Shown here: piece by piece, positions 5,990-11,999 of the stretch
Position numbering within the stretch: the stretch's first letter is position 1
Layout: the number at the start of each line of letters is the position of its first letter
NCBI GenBank assembly: GCA_902797915.1
Contig: CADBUK010000111.1
Location: 1-14,209 of the forward strand
DNA length: 14,209 bases
DNA from: Oscillospiraceae bacterium
Lineage (GTDB): Bacteria; Bacillota; Clostridia; Oscillospirales; Acutalibacteraceae
Direction: 5' to 3'
Notes under the pieces: model-generated
Databases searched by the model: none
Seen by the model: the letters and a program-made list of their open reading frames with translations, nothing else
Told to the model about the DNA's origin: nothing
Made by a program: the position numbers and the translations under genes

Positions 5990-6001
5990 GCCGTCTTTTT
6001 T
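5970..6001. terminator. Bidirectional terminator between the GtrA-like gene and glmS
   Basis: AAAAAGACG (5970-5978) pairs with CGTCTTTTT (5992-6000), and CTC pairs with GAG inside after one mismatch, with loop TGAAT. T-runs lie on both strands. It overlaps the last codons of the GtrA-like gene and directly follows the glmS stop at 6004, so it serves both convergent genes. Confidence 0.8.
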
Positions 6002-6003
6002 GT

Positions 6004-7809
6004 TTATTCAACCGTAACAACTTTTGCAAGGTTACGGGGCTTATCAACGTCAAGCCCTTTATCCGAGGATACGTAGTAAGCAAGCAGCTGCAGCGCGATT
6101 ATTGACGGAATTGACATAAAGTCGTCGTCCATATCGGGCAGTGCAAACGAGCATTCGCCGTCTTTAATAAGCGATTTTTTAACAAAGGTTAAAACGATTG
6201 CGCCTCTGGACTGTACCTCACGGATGTTTGAAACCTGCTTTGACTGCAAATCGCTCTGCGTCATCAGCGCAATAACGGGCGTCTGGTCCGTAATCAGCGC
6301 TATTGTTCCGTGCTTCAGCTCGCCCGAAGCAAACGCCTCGGAGTGAATGTAGGAAATTTCCTTGAGCTTGAGCGAGGCTTCAAGCAGGCTTGAATAGTCA
6401 AGCCCTCTGCCTATCATAAACGTATGCTCGGATGTAAGCATACCCTTTGCAAGCAGGTGGATTTCGGTTCTCCTGTCCAGCACCTCCTGCACTGCGGCGG
6501 GTACGGCGCTGAGGTTTGCAATAAACTGCTTTGCCCTGTTTTCGCTGAAAAGCCCGCGCAGCAGGGCGATTTTTGCCGCAATAAGATAGAAAACGGCAAC
6601 CTGCGTGGTGTACGCCTTTGTGGAGGCAACCGCAATTTCGGGGCCCGCGTTTGTGTAAATTACGTTTTCGGACTCGCGCGCGATGGTGGAGCCTTTTACG
6701 TTAACGATTGAAAGGGATTTTGCGCCCCTGCGCCTTGCGTATTTCAGCGCTTCAAGTGTGTCAATCGTTTCGCCGCTCTGCGAAACGCAGATAACAAGCG
6801 TGCGCTCGTTAATAATCGGGTCGTTGTACATATACTCGCTTGCCATATTAACCGTAACGGGTACGCGGCAGAATTTCTCAATAAGGTGCTTGCCCACAAG
6901 ACCCGCGTGCATAGCCGTGCCGCAGGCGATTACGGTAATATTGTCGCAGTCGGTAAAAATACCGTCGTCCACGCCGTCAGCCGTAAAGTCGGGCAGACCG
7001 TCCTTAATTCTTGAGGAAACGGTTTTTTCAATAACCTCGGGCTGCTCCATAATTTCCTTTTCCATATAGAAGGGATAGCCGCCCTTGCCGCTGTTTTTAA
7101 TGTCCCAGTCAAGCGTAAGGTAGTCGGGCTCAACGGCGTTACCGTTAAAATCGGTAATGAAAATTTTATCCGCCGAGATTTCGGCAATCGAAAATTCGGG
7201 CAGAACAAAGTATTTTTCGCTGTATTCGCCGATTGCCATAATGTCCGAGGCAATGTATGCGCCGTCTTCGTTCTGGCAGCACACAATCGGGCTTACGTTT
7301 CTTACGGCAAACAGCTTGTTGGGAATGTCGTCAAACATAATGCCGAGACCGAACGTGCCGCTTAATTCCTTAACGGCTTTGATAATCGCTTCCTGCGGGT
7401 TGCCCGTGTAGTAGTAATCAACCAGCGCCGCAACAACCTCTGAATCGGTCTGCGACTTCAGCTTTTTTTCAACGCCGAGCTGATTTTTAATTGCGGCGTA
7501 GTTTTCAATAATACCGTTATGCACAAGCGTAACGCTGCCGAATTTATGGGGGTGGGAGTTGGTGTCGCTTACTCCGCCGTGGGTTGCCCAGCGGGTGTGG
7601 CCTATGCCCGCCGTGCCCCTTACGTCAGCCGTTCTTGTTTCAAGCTTTTCAACTCTGCCCTCGCATTTTGAAACCAGCACCTCTTTAAAATCGGGGTGGT
7701 AAACCGCAACGCCCGCGCTGTCATATCCTCTGTATTCAAGGGTTTTAAGTCCTTTTAAAAGAATTCCCCTTGCTTCGCTGTAACCTGTGTAACCAATAAT
7801 TCCGCACAT
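6004..7809 (-). CDS. glmS: Glutamine-fructose-6-phosphate aminotransferase (isomerizing)
   Basis: 601 residues, the usual length. GlmS makes glucosamine-6-phosphate from fructose-6-phosphate and glutamine, the first step to UDP-GlcNAc for peptidoglycan. It starts MCGIIGYTG, where Cys2 becomes the N-terminal nucleophile of the class II glutaminase after Met removal; RGYDSAG and RWATHGG follow in that domain. Two SIS isomerase domains occupy the C-terminal half (VIACGTAMHAG, CVSQSGETIDTLEAL, SEAFASGELKHG), and it ends LAKVVTVE, like the canonical LAKSVTVE tail. The reading frame extends 25 codons further upstream, but the Cys2 requirement and AAGGAG (complement of 7819-7824) fix the start at 7809. 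It lies 76 bases after the spoIIE stop and has its own promoter in that gap. There is no room for a glmS ribozyme, so feedback by that route is absent. Confidence 0.97.
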   Translation of the reverse strand: MCGIIGYTGYSEARGILLKGLKTLEYRGYDSAGVAVYHPDFKEVLVSKCEGRVEKLETRTADVRGTAGIGHTRWATHGGVSDTNSHPHKFGSVTLVHNGIIENYAAIKNQLGVEKKLKSQTDSEVVAALVDYYYTGNPQEAIIKAVKELSGTFGLGIMFDDIPNKLFAVRNVSPIVCCQNEDGAYIASDIMAIGEYSEKYFVLPEFSIAEISADKIFITDFNGNAVEPDYLTLDWDIKNSGKGGYPFYMEKEIMEQPEVIEKTVSSRIKDGLPDFTADGVDDGIFTDCDNITVIACGTAMHAGLVGKHLIEKFCRVPVTVNMASEYMYNDPIINERTLVICVSQSGETIDTLEALKYARRRGAKSLSIVNVKGSTIARESENVIYTNAGPEIAVASTKAYTTQVAVFYLIAAKIALLRGLFSENRAKQFIANLSAVPAAVQEVLDRRTEIHLLAKGMLTSEHTFMIGRGLDYSSLLEASLKLKEISYIHSEAFASGELKHGTIALITDQTPVIALMTQSDLQSKQVSNIREVQSRGAIVLTFVKKSLIKDGECSFALPDMDDDFMSIPSIIALQLLAYYVSSDKGLDVDKPRNLAKVVTVE

Positions 7810-7829
7810 AATCGGAATCTCCTTTCGCG

Positions 7830-7844
7830 GCAACATATTGTTGC
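7830..7844 (-). promoter_or_regulatory. Small hairpin in the glmS leader
   Basis: GCAACA and TGTTGC form a 6-bp stem with a 3-base loop between the glmS promoter and its ribosome binding site, five bases upstream of AAGGAG. It could act as a 5' stabiliser of the message. It is too short to say more. Confidence 0.35.
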
Positions 7845-7855
7845 TCTGAAAATCA

Positions 7856-7884
7856 AGTATATCACATTTTGTGTAAAAATGCAA
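7856..7884 (-). promoter_or_regulatory. Sigma-A promoter of glmS
   Basis: On the minus strand TTGCAT (complement of 7879-7884) and TATACT (complement of 7856-7861) are 17 bp apart. It lies entirely in the gap after the spoIIE stop codon, so glmS can be made without sporulation-linked transcription. I see no terminator between the two genes, so read-through from spoIIE is possible. Confidence 0.75.
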
Positions 7885-7885
7885 A

Positions 7886-9997
7886 TTATTCTATGGGGCG
7901 CAGCTTGGCAACGATAACGCTCATATCGTCAGCCCTTTTGCCGTCGCTCAGCCTGACCGCCTCGCGCAGAATTTCATCCGCAAGCGCCTGAACGGTTAAA
8001 TCGCGCGCGCCCGTAAGCACTGCGTACAGCCAGTCCGTGCCCAAATCCGTAACGCCGTCGCTTACAAGAATAATGTAATCCCCGCTGCTCAGCACGGCGG
8101 TACGCTTTGCAAATTCAATTCCGCGCAGAATTCCCGCGGGCATTGACGAAAGCTCGCATTTTGTAACCCTGCCGTTTTTAACGAGGTAGGAGGCGGGCGC
8201 ACCCGCCTTGTACAAATCCACCCTGCCCGTGAACATATCAACCGAGGCGCAGTCAAGGGTTGCAAGGCTTTCGTCGTTCGATTTTACAAGCAGCGCGCAG
8301 TTTACCACCTTCAGCGCGGAGTCAAAGCCGAAGCCAGCGGAAAGCAGCTTTGACAGCAGTCCCGCGCCCATTGCGCCGTCAAGCGCCGCTCTGCCGCCCC
8401 TGCCCATACCGTCGCTGATAATCAGTATGTGGCGCCCGCGGTTGTCGTTAATAATTTTTACAGCGTCGCCGCACAGCTTGCCCTCGGCGGAAAACTGCGC
8501 AAAGCCTGCCTCAAGGTAGTAATTAGGCTTTTCGGAAAAGGTAATCATCGTTTCCTGCCGAAAGTGGTTAATACTGCATTTTGCAAAGTATCTGCCGCAC
8601 GCCTTGGCAATTTCCCTCTGCAGCTTCGGGTTTGTAAAGCCCGTTTCGTTGCCGTTTGCAAGAATTTCTATTCTCATTCTGCCGTATTTGTCCTCAATAA
8701 CGGAAATGTTTTTCGGATAAATTTCGTATTCGCCAAGCAGTCGGCGCAGCTTGCCCGCGGCTACGCTGTCAAAGCTTTCCGCCTCGTCAAATTCGGCGGC
8801 TAAGTCGTTTAGCATATCCGCTATGGAAAAGAACTGGTCGGCGGCAACCTTTCGTATTTCGTTTGTTTTTTCGTCAATTATTGCTTTTGAGCGGTAGTCT
8901 GCGCTCAGGCTTTCAGGCTCGCGTTCGCGCGCCTTTTCGTTTATTGCGTTAATTTTTTCGCGCACGTCGTTAACGCTTTCGCTTATGTAATTAACTGCGC
9001 CAGCCGCAAAACGCAGGCGCATTACAAGGCTGCGCCGCAGCGAGCCGTCGGGCGTAATGTCCGCGCCGTCGTGAAAAACGCTCTCTATTCTGTCGCAGAG
9101 CTTAGGCGGGATTAAAAGCAGAGCAACCGCCGCCGTAAAGGGCTCAATGAAAAAGCAGACGGGGGCGCCCGCCGCAATTGTAAACAGCGCGGAGGAAAGC
9201 ACGAACGCAACAGACAGGCACACCGCGCCGAACGGGCAGAACAGCGCGGCAAGCAGTGCGGAAAATCCGTAAGCGCCCACCAGAAACAGCGCGCCGTTTT
9301 CCGCAAGCCCGAACGCAAAGCCAAGCGAAAGCGCAAGCATTATTCCGAGCCTGTCAGAGCCGAAGCGAACGCAGATGAGAATTGCAAGAATTACGGCAAT
9401 TCTTGCCACCGAAACGCCGCCGATTTTTAAGGCGGAAAGGCTCATCAGCAGCAGCGAGGCGGAAATCACAACGCACACCATATCGGAAACGGGCAGCGCC
9501 CTGAAGCGCATCCGCCTGCGCGAGCAATTCAGCGTTCTGAAAAAGAAAAACGCCGCGCCCGCGCCGAGTATGCTTTCCGCCAGAGTCAGCGCGTATTCCG
9601 CAAGGGCGGCGGAGGTTTTAAGGTTAACCGCAAGCCCCGTTGCAAGCAGGCTTAAAAACGCGGTCAGCATCGGCATTGACGCGTTGTTTTTTGCGTCTGC
9701 AATTTTTGCGGACAGCGCCCCGAGCAGCGCAATAACCACCGCGGCGGCGTAACGCGGAAAATCCGCAGGGCAGAAAATAAGGTAACCCAGCGCCGCACCG
9801 AGCGCGGAAAAAAGGTAATTATTCCTGCGTGAAACGCAAATCAGCGCCACCGCAAACGGCGCGCCGATACCCGAAACCAGACTGCGCGCAAGCAAAAGCC
9901 CCGCCGCAAGATACGCGGCGGCTTCAACGCCCTGCCTTGTTTTGTCTTTGCTTACCGCTTCGCGCAGACGCTGTCCTTCTTTTTCAAGAGTTTTCAT
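7886..9997 (-). CDS. spoIIE: Stage II sporulation protein E-like membrane serine phosphatase
   Basis: 703 residues. The first ~300 are strongly hydrophobic with about ten transmembrane helices, then a charged cytoplasmic region (about 330-480) rich in Glu/Lys/Arg, then a PP2C-type phosphatase domain. Metal-binding aspartates are all visible: GDAVKI (Asp511), SDGMGRG (Asp529), SDGVTD (Asp647) and ADDMSV (Asp691). This order matches SpoIIE, which dephosphorylates the anti-anti-sigma factor SpoIIAA to release sigma-F in the forespore and also binds FtsZ at the polar septum. It is shorter than the ~830-residue B. subtilis protein, mostly in the N-terminal and central parts. The ATG at 9997 follows GGGAAGTG. 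Its promoter has the unusual 21-bp spacing of Spo0A-activated genes. glmS follows on the same strand. The gene makes a spore-forming lifestyle likely. Confidence 0.93.
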   Translation of the reverse strand: MKTLEKEGQRLREAVSKDKTRQGVEAAAYLAAGLLLARSLVSGIGAPFAVALICVSRRNNYLFSALGAALGYLIFCPADFPRYAAAVVIALLGALSAKIADAKNNASMPMLTAFLSLLATGLAVNLKTSAALAEYALTLAESILGAGAAFFFFRTLNCSRRRMRFRALPVSDMVCVVISASLLLMSLSALKIGGVSVARIAVILAILICVRFGSDRLGIMLALSLGFAFGLAENGALFLVGAYGFSALLAALFCPFGAVCLSVAFVLSSALFTIAAGAPVCFFIEPFTAAVALLLIPPKLCDRIESVFHDGADITPDGSLRRSLVMRLRFAAGAVNYISESVNDVREKINAINEKAREREPESLSADYRSKAIIDEKTNEIRKVAADQFFSIADMLNDLAAEFDEAESFDSVAAGKLRRLLGEYEIYPKNISVIEDKYGRMRIEILANGNETGFTNPKLQREIAKACGRYFAKCSINHFRQETMITFSEKPNYYLEAGFAQFSAEGKLCGDAVKIINDNRGRHILIISDGMGRGGRAALDGAMGAGLLSKLLSAGFGFDSALKVVNCALLVKSNDESLATLDCASVDMFTGRVDLYKAGAPASYLVKNGRVTKCELSSMPAGILRGIEFAKRTAVLSSGDYIILVSDGVTDLGTDWLYAVLTGARDLTVQALADEILREAVRLSDGKRADDMSVIVAKLRPIE

Positions 9998-10030
9998 TTT
10001 TACACTTCCCGAACCGTATTTCAGGGAATA

Positions 10031-10063
10031 ATTATATTACTTGAGGTGCAAAAAAATTGTCAT
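10031..10063 (-). promoter_or_regulatory. spoIIE promoter with 21-bp spacing, probably Spo0A-activated
   Basis: On the minus strand a perfect TATAAT (complement of 10031-10036) lies 21 bp downstream of ATGACA (complement of 10058-10063), a one-mismatch -35 box. Every other promoter I identified in this window has 16 or 17 bp. No good -35 box exists at 17 bp. B. subtilis spoIIE and spoIIG promoters are known for 21- and 22-bp spacing and are activated by phosphorylated Spo0A at the -35 region. TGTCATA overlapping the -35 matches the Spo0A box TGTCGAA at 5 of 7 bases, which is weak. The leader to the ATG is about 27 bases. Confidence 0.65.
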
Positions 10064-10205
10064 ATTATTAATTCAAAACGCCGTTTTTCACGCCCTGCTT
10101 GGCACACTTACCTAAGAAAAAGCCCTGTTATTAGTGCATAATGTACAAAAAACAAAGGTTTTGAAATAAAGAAATATTTAAAATATAGAATATCTCACAA
10201 AAAAC
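10064..10205. other. AT-rich intergenic stretch without recognised features
   Basis: Between the spoIIE promoter and the promoter of the structured RNA I find no open reading frame with a ribosome binding site, no long hairpin and no repeat. It is AT-rich, especially 10146-10200, which could be an upstream (UP-like) element for the RNA promoter. Confidence 0.4.
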
Positions 10206-10233
10206 TTGATTTTTTAAAAAGCGGCGCTATAAT
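10206..10233 (+). promoter_or_regulatory. Strong promoter of the structured RNA
   Basis: TTGATT (10206-10211) and a perfect TATAAT (10228-10233) are 16 bp apart, with an A/T-rich region upstream. Transcription would start near 10240, just before the first helix of the RNA. Confidence 0.7.
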
Positions 10234-10239
10234 GTAGGC

Positions 10240-10441
10240 AAGACAGGGAAAGATATGAGGGCATTTAAGTCAAACGGCTTCCCTCGATACAGCCAAGTAT
10301 CGTAAATCTTCCCGTGTTTGTGTCCAAGATAAGCGAAAGCTTATTGGCACTTGGATTTACCTCTAAGAGCACATTGTGCTTTTATCATAAATTTTTACCC
10401 CTTAAAAGAAAAAAGGCTTCGTGTTAAACGAAGCCTTTTTT
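10240..10441 (+). ncRNA. Unassigned structured small RNA, about 200 nt
   Basis: A stand-alone transcription unit with promoter, terminator and dense pairing between. P1: GACAGGGAAAGAT (10242-10254) with ATCTTCCC plus TGTTT (10306-10319), two bulges. Inside it, P2: GAGGG (10257-10261) with CCCTC (10281-10285), directly followed by P3: GATAC (10286-10290) with GTATC (10297-10301), so P1-P2-P3 is a three-way junction. The P2 loop has GGCT (10276-10279) and the P3 loop AGCC (10291-10294), able to form a kissing contact. P4: TCCAAG (10323-10328) with CTTGGA (10350-10355), then ATAAGC-GAAA-GCTTAT with a GNRA tetraloop and a 5-base bulge. P5: AGCAC-ATT-GTGCT (10368-10380). A terminator closes it. 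The next gene is convergent, so this is not a cis riboswitch. I cannot place it in a family; 6S RNA fits poorly because the ends do not pair. A 16-codon frame (10255-10305) lies inside P1-P3. Confidence 0.7.
10409..10441 (+). terminator. Strong intrinsic terminator of the structured RNA
   Basis: GGCTTCGT (10415-10422) pairs perfectly with ACGAAGCC (10428-10435), loop GTTAA, followed by T6 (10436-10441). The A6 run before the stem extends pairing with the T-run and makes it usable on the minus strand as well. Confidence 0.9.
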
Positions 10442-10458
10442 CTTTTGCTTAGGCTAGT

Positions 10459-10507
10459 GAAAAAGGGCATAACCGCTCACAAAAAAACAAAATTATGCCT
10501 CTTTTTC
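10459..10507 (-). terminator. Long-loop inverted repeat, probable terminator of the PAP2 gene
   Basis: GAAAAAGGGCATAA (10459-10472) pairs with TTATGCCTCTTTTTC (10493-10507) with one bulged base; the 20-base loop is A-rich on the plus strand. On the minus strand the hairpin ends in CTTTTTC and starts about 10 bases after the PAP2 stop. T-runs occur on both strands, so it may work in both directions. Confidence 0.55.
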
Positions 10508-10516
10508 ATACGCCGC

Positions 10517-11344
10517 TTAGTTTTGCTTAATAAGCCCTTTTTTATCTATAATCTGCATTGCAATCAGAGTCATTGAAAAAATTACCGCGCCGCCCATTGA
10601 AATGTCTGAAAGGTAATGCGCGCCCATAACAAGCCTTGTAAAGCCGACGATGCTTGTGTAAATCAGCGGAACGGCAAAGCAAAGCAGCTTTTTATCCTGC
10701 AGCTTTTTAAACACAAGGGGCAGCAGCATTGTAAGATAACACATTCCCGCGCTTGCGGTGTGCCCGCTCGGGAAGGATTTATTGTAGGTCAGCCCGTTGA
10801 TGTGGTACCACGGCGTAAACGCGTCCCAGCTGCCTGCCGCCAGTAAATCGCGAAAGCGAACTCTGCCCCAAAGGTATTTCATTGCCTCAATCGTGCCGGA
10901 TTGCAGCAGCATAAGCATTACGCCCGCAACCGCCAGCACGCGCAGCCCTTGAATATACTGCTCGGGAATAACGCAAAGCTTGCCTATAAGCATAAGGAAA
11001 ACGCCGAAGTAAAGCCCGAAAACAACGCCGAACGCCCATTTGTAATCCCCGCTGAAAAAGTACTGCGCAATATGTATGCCCAGATATGCGGAGCCGCCGA
11101 GCGCAATTATTGCGGCAACAATCTTTTTCCACTTAACCTCGCTTGTGTAAAACAGCAGGGTGCCTGCAAGCGGACAGATAATCTTATGCGGAATTTCGCC
11201 CATATTGCAAAACCAGATTGCAACGGGGTTTTGCGGGTTGTTAAGAAAAATGTCAATTTTCAAATCATAAACCGCCGCAACGCCCATTGCCGCCGCAAAC
11301 AGTATATAAAAGAAAATAATATAGTTTTTATACATTTTAATCAT
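10517..11344 (-). CDS. PAP2-superfamily membrane phosphatase
   Basis: 275 residues with about seven or eight transmembrane segments. The three phosphatase motifs are present in order: KYLWGRVRF (Lys156 to Arg163; the usual Pro after Arg is Phe here), PSGH (192-195, with His195) and RLVMGAHYLSD (Arg237, His243 nucleophile, Asp247). PAP2 membrane enzymes remove phosphate from lipid phosphates such as undecaprenyl pyrophosphate, phosphatidic acid or phosphatidylglycerol phosphate; substrate cannot be told from sequence. The active site would face the outer side. A longer N-terminal membrane half (about 10-150) precedes motif 1. GGTGATG precedes the ATG at 11344; a second in-frame ATG three codons on is a possible alternative. 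It has its own promoter and is convergent with the structured RNA. Confidence 0.9.
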   Translation of the reverse strand: MIKMYKNYIIFFYILFAAAMGVAAVYDLKIDIFLNNPQNPVAIWFCNMGEIPHKIICPLAGTLLFYTSEVKWKKIVAAIIALGGSAYLGIHIAQYFFSGDYKWAFGVVFGLYFGVFLMLIGKLCVIPEQYIQGLRVLAVAGVMLMLLQSGTIEAMKYLWGRVRFRDLLAAGSWDAFTPWYHINGLTYNKSFPSGHTASAGMCYLTMLLPLVFKKLQDKKLLCFAVPLIYTSIVGFTRLVMGAHYLSDISMGGAVIFSMTLIAMQIIDKKGLIKQN

Positions 11345-11361
11345 AAATCATCACCACAACA

Positions 11362-11389
11362 ATTATAACAGATTAAAAAACTATTTCAA
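11362..11389 (-). promoter_or_regulatory. Extended -10 sigma-A promoter of the PAP2 gene
   Basis: On the minus strand TTGAAA (complement of 11384-11389) and TATAAT (complement of 11362-11367) are 16 bp apart, with TG one base before the -10 box. It lies back to back with the promoter of the sigma factor gene. Confidence 0.65.
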
Positions 11390-11403
11390 CTTTTCAAAAA
11401 ATA

Positions 11404-11432
11404 TTGCAACACTTTGCGGAATATTTTATACT
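11404..11432 (+). promoter_or_regulatory. Promoter of the sigma factor/beta-propeller operon
   Basis: TTGCAA (11404-11409) and TATACT (11427-11432) are 17 bp apart, so the operon looks sigma-A driven. TGAAAC at 11440-11445 recalls an ECF -35 box, but no CGTC-like -10 follows at the right distance, so autoregulation by the encoded ECF factor is not supported here. A 10-base palindrome, TTCAATTGAA (11447-11456), lies in the leader. Confidence 0.65.
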
Positions 11433-11481
11433 TAACATATGAAACGTTCAATTGAAGTTTTCCTTTGGAGGTGGCGGAGCC

Positions 11482-11997
11482 ATGACCAATGCAGAATTGA
11501 TTAACCTTGCCAGGCGCGGCAGTAAGGACGCTTTTTGCGCGCTCTACGGGCAGTACAAGGACAGGCTTTACCGTTATGCTTATTATAAACTGCAAAGCCC
11601 TGAAGATGCGGAGGACGCTGTAGCGGACTGCGTTTTGTGCGCATACGCTCAGATAACACAGCTTAAAAAGCCCGCGGCGTTTGACGCGTGGATTTTCAGC
11701 ATACTCCGTTCCTGCTGTGCTTCCCGGATTAAAAGGCAGATTAAGCTGAGGAGCACCGTTCCGCTTGAGAACGCGGCGAGCGACGCCTCTTATGACTTTT
11801 CGGCTCAGATTGAAAAAACCGAGCTGGCAGAGGCGCTTTCAAAGCTGACCGAGGAGGAGCAGGAGATTGTGCTGCTCTCAGCCGTTGCAGGCTTAAAAAG
11901 CAAGGAAATTGCACTTATAACCGATTATACGGCGGGTGCGGTGCGCTCAAAGCTGAGCCGCAGCCTTGCAAAATTAAGAAAGAGCTTGGAGGGATGA
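11482..11997 (+). CDS. ECF (extracytoplasmic function) sigma factor, sigma-70 family
   Basis: 171 residues, typical for ECF sigma factors, which have only regions 2 and 4 and direct RNA polymerase to a small regulon in response to envelope signals. Region 2 spans about 17-86 (AFCALYGQYKDRLYRYAYY, then SPEDAEDAVADC, then AFDAWIFSILRSCCASRIKR). Region 4 spans about 113-165, with LTEEEQEIVLLSAVAGLKSKEIA and the helix-turn-helix AGAVRSKLSRSLAKLRK. Two adjacent cysteines (78-79) replace the usual polar residues in region 2. The frame opens at a TTG (11452), but GGAGG ten bases before the ATG at 11482 supports the shorter start. Its last codons contain GGAGGG, the ribosome binding site for the next gene, and the stop overlaps that gene's possible ATG, so the two proteins are translationally coupled, as expected for a sigma/anti-sigma pair. 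Confidence 0.92.
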   Translation: MTNAELINLARRGSKDAFCALYGQYKDRLYRYAYYKLQSPEDAEDAVADCVLCAYAQITQLKKPAAFDAWIFSILRSCCASRIKRQIKLRSTVPLENAASDASYDFSAQIEKTELAEALSKLTEEEQEIVLLSAVAGLKSKEIALITDYTAGAVRSKLSRSLAKLRKSLEG

Positions 11998-11999
11998 TT

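Noticed and set aside
7810..7885. glmS ribozyme
   Set aside because: Only 76 bases separate the genes, too short for the ribozyme core and pseudoknots, and no core-like sequence is seen.
8208..8803. Plus-strand reading frames antisense to spoIIE
   Set aside because: They lie fully within the spoIIE phosphatase domain coding region and are explained by its GC-rich third positions; no start signals.
10240..10441. 6S RNA (ssrS)
   Set aside because: 6S RNA is one long rod whose two ends pair around a central bubble. Here the 5' end pairs with 10306-10319 and separate hairpins follow, so the shape does not fit, although a covariance search would be the final test.
11440..11470. Autoregulated ECF promoter in front of the sigma factor gene
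   Set aside because: TGAAAC is present but no CGTC/CGTA-like -10 lies 15-17 bases downstream; the sigma-A hexamers upstream are better.
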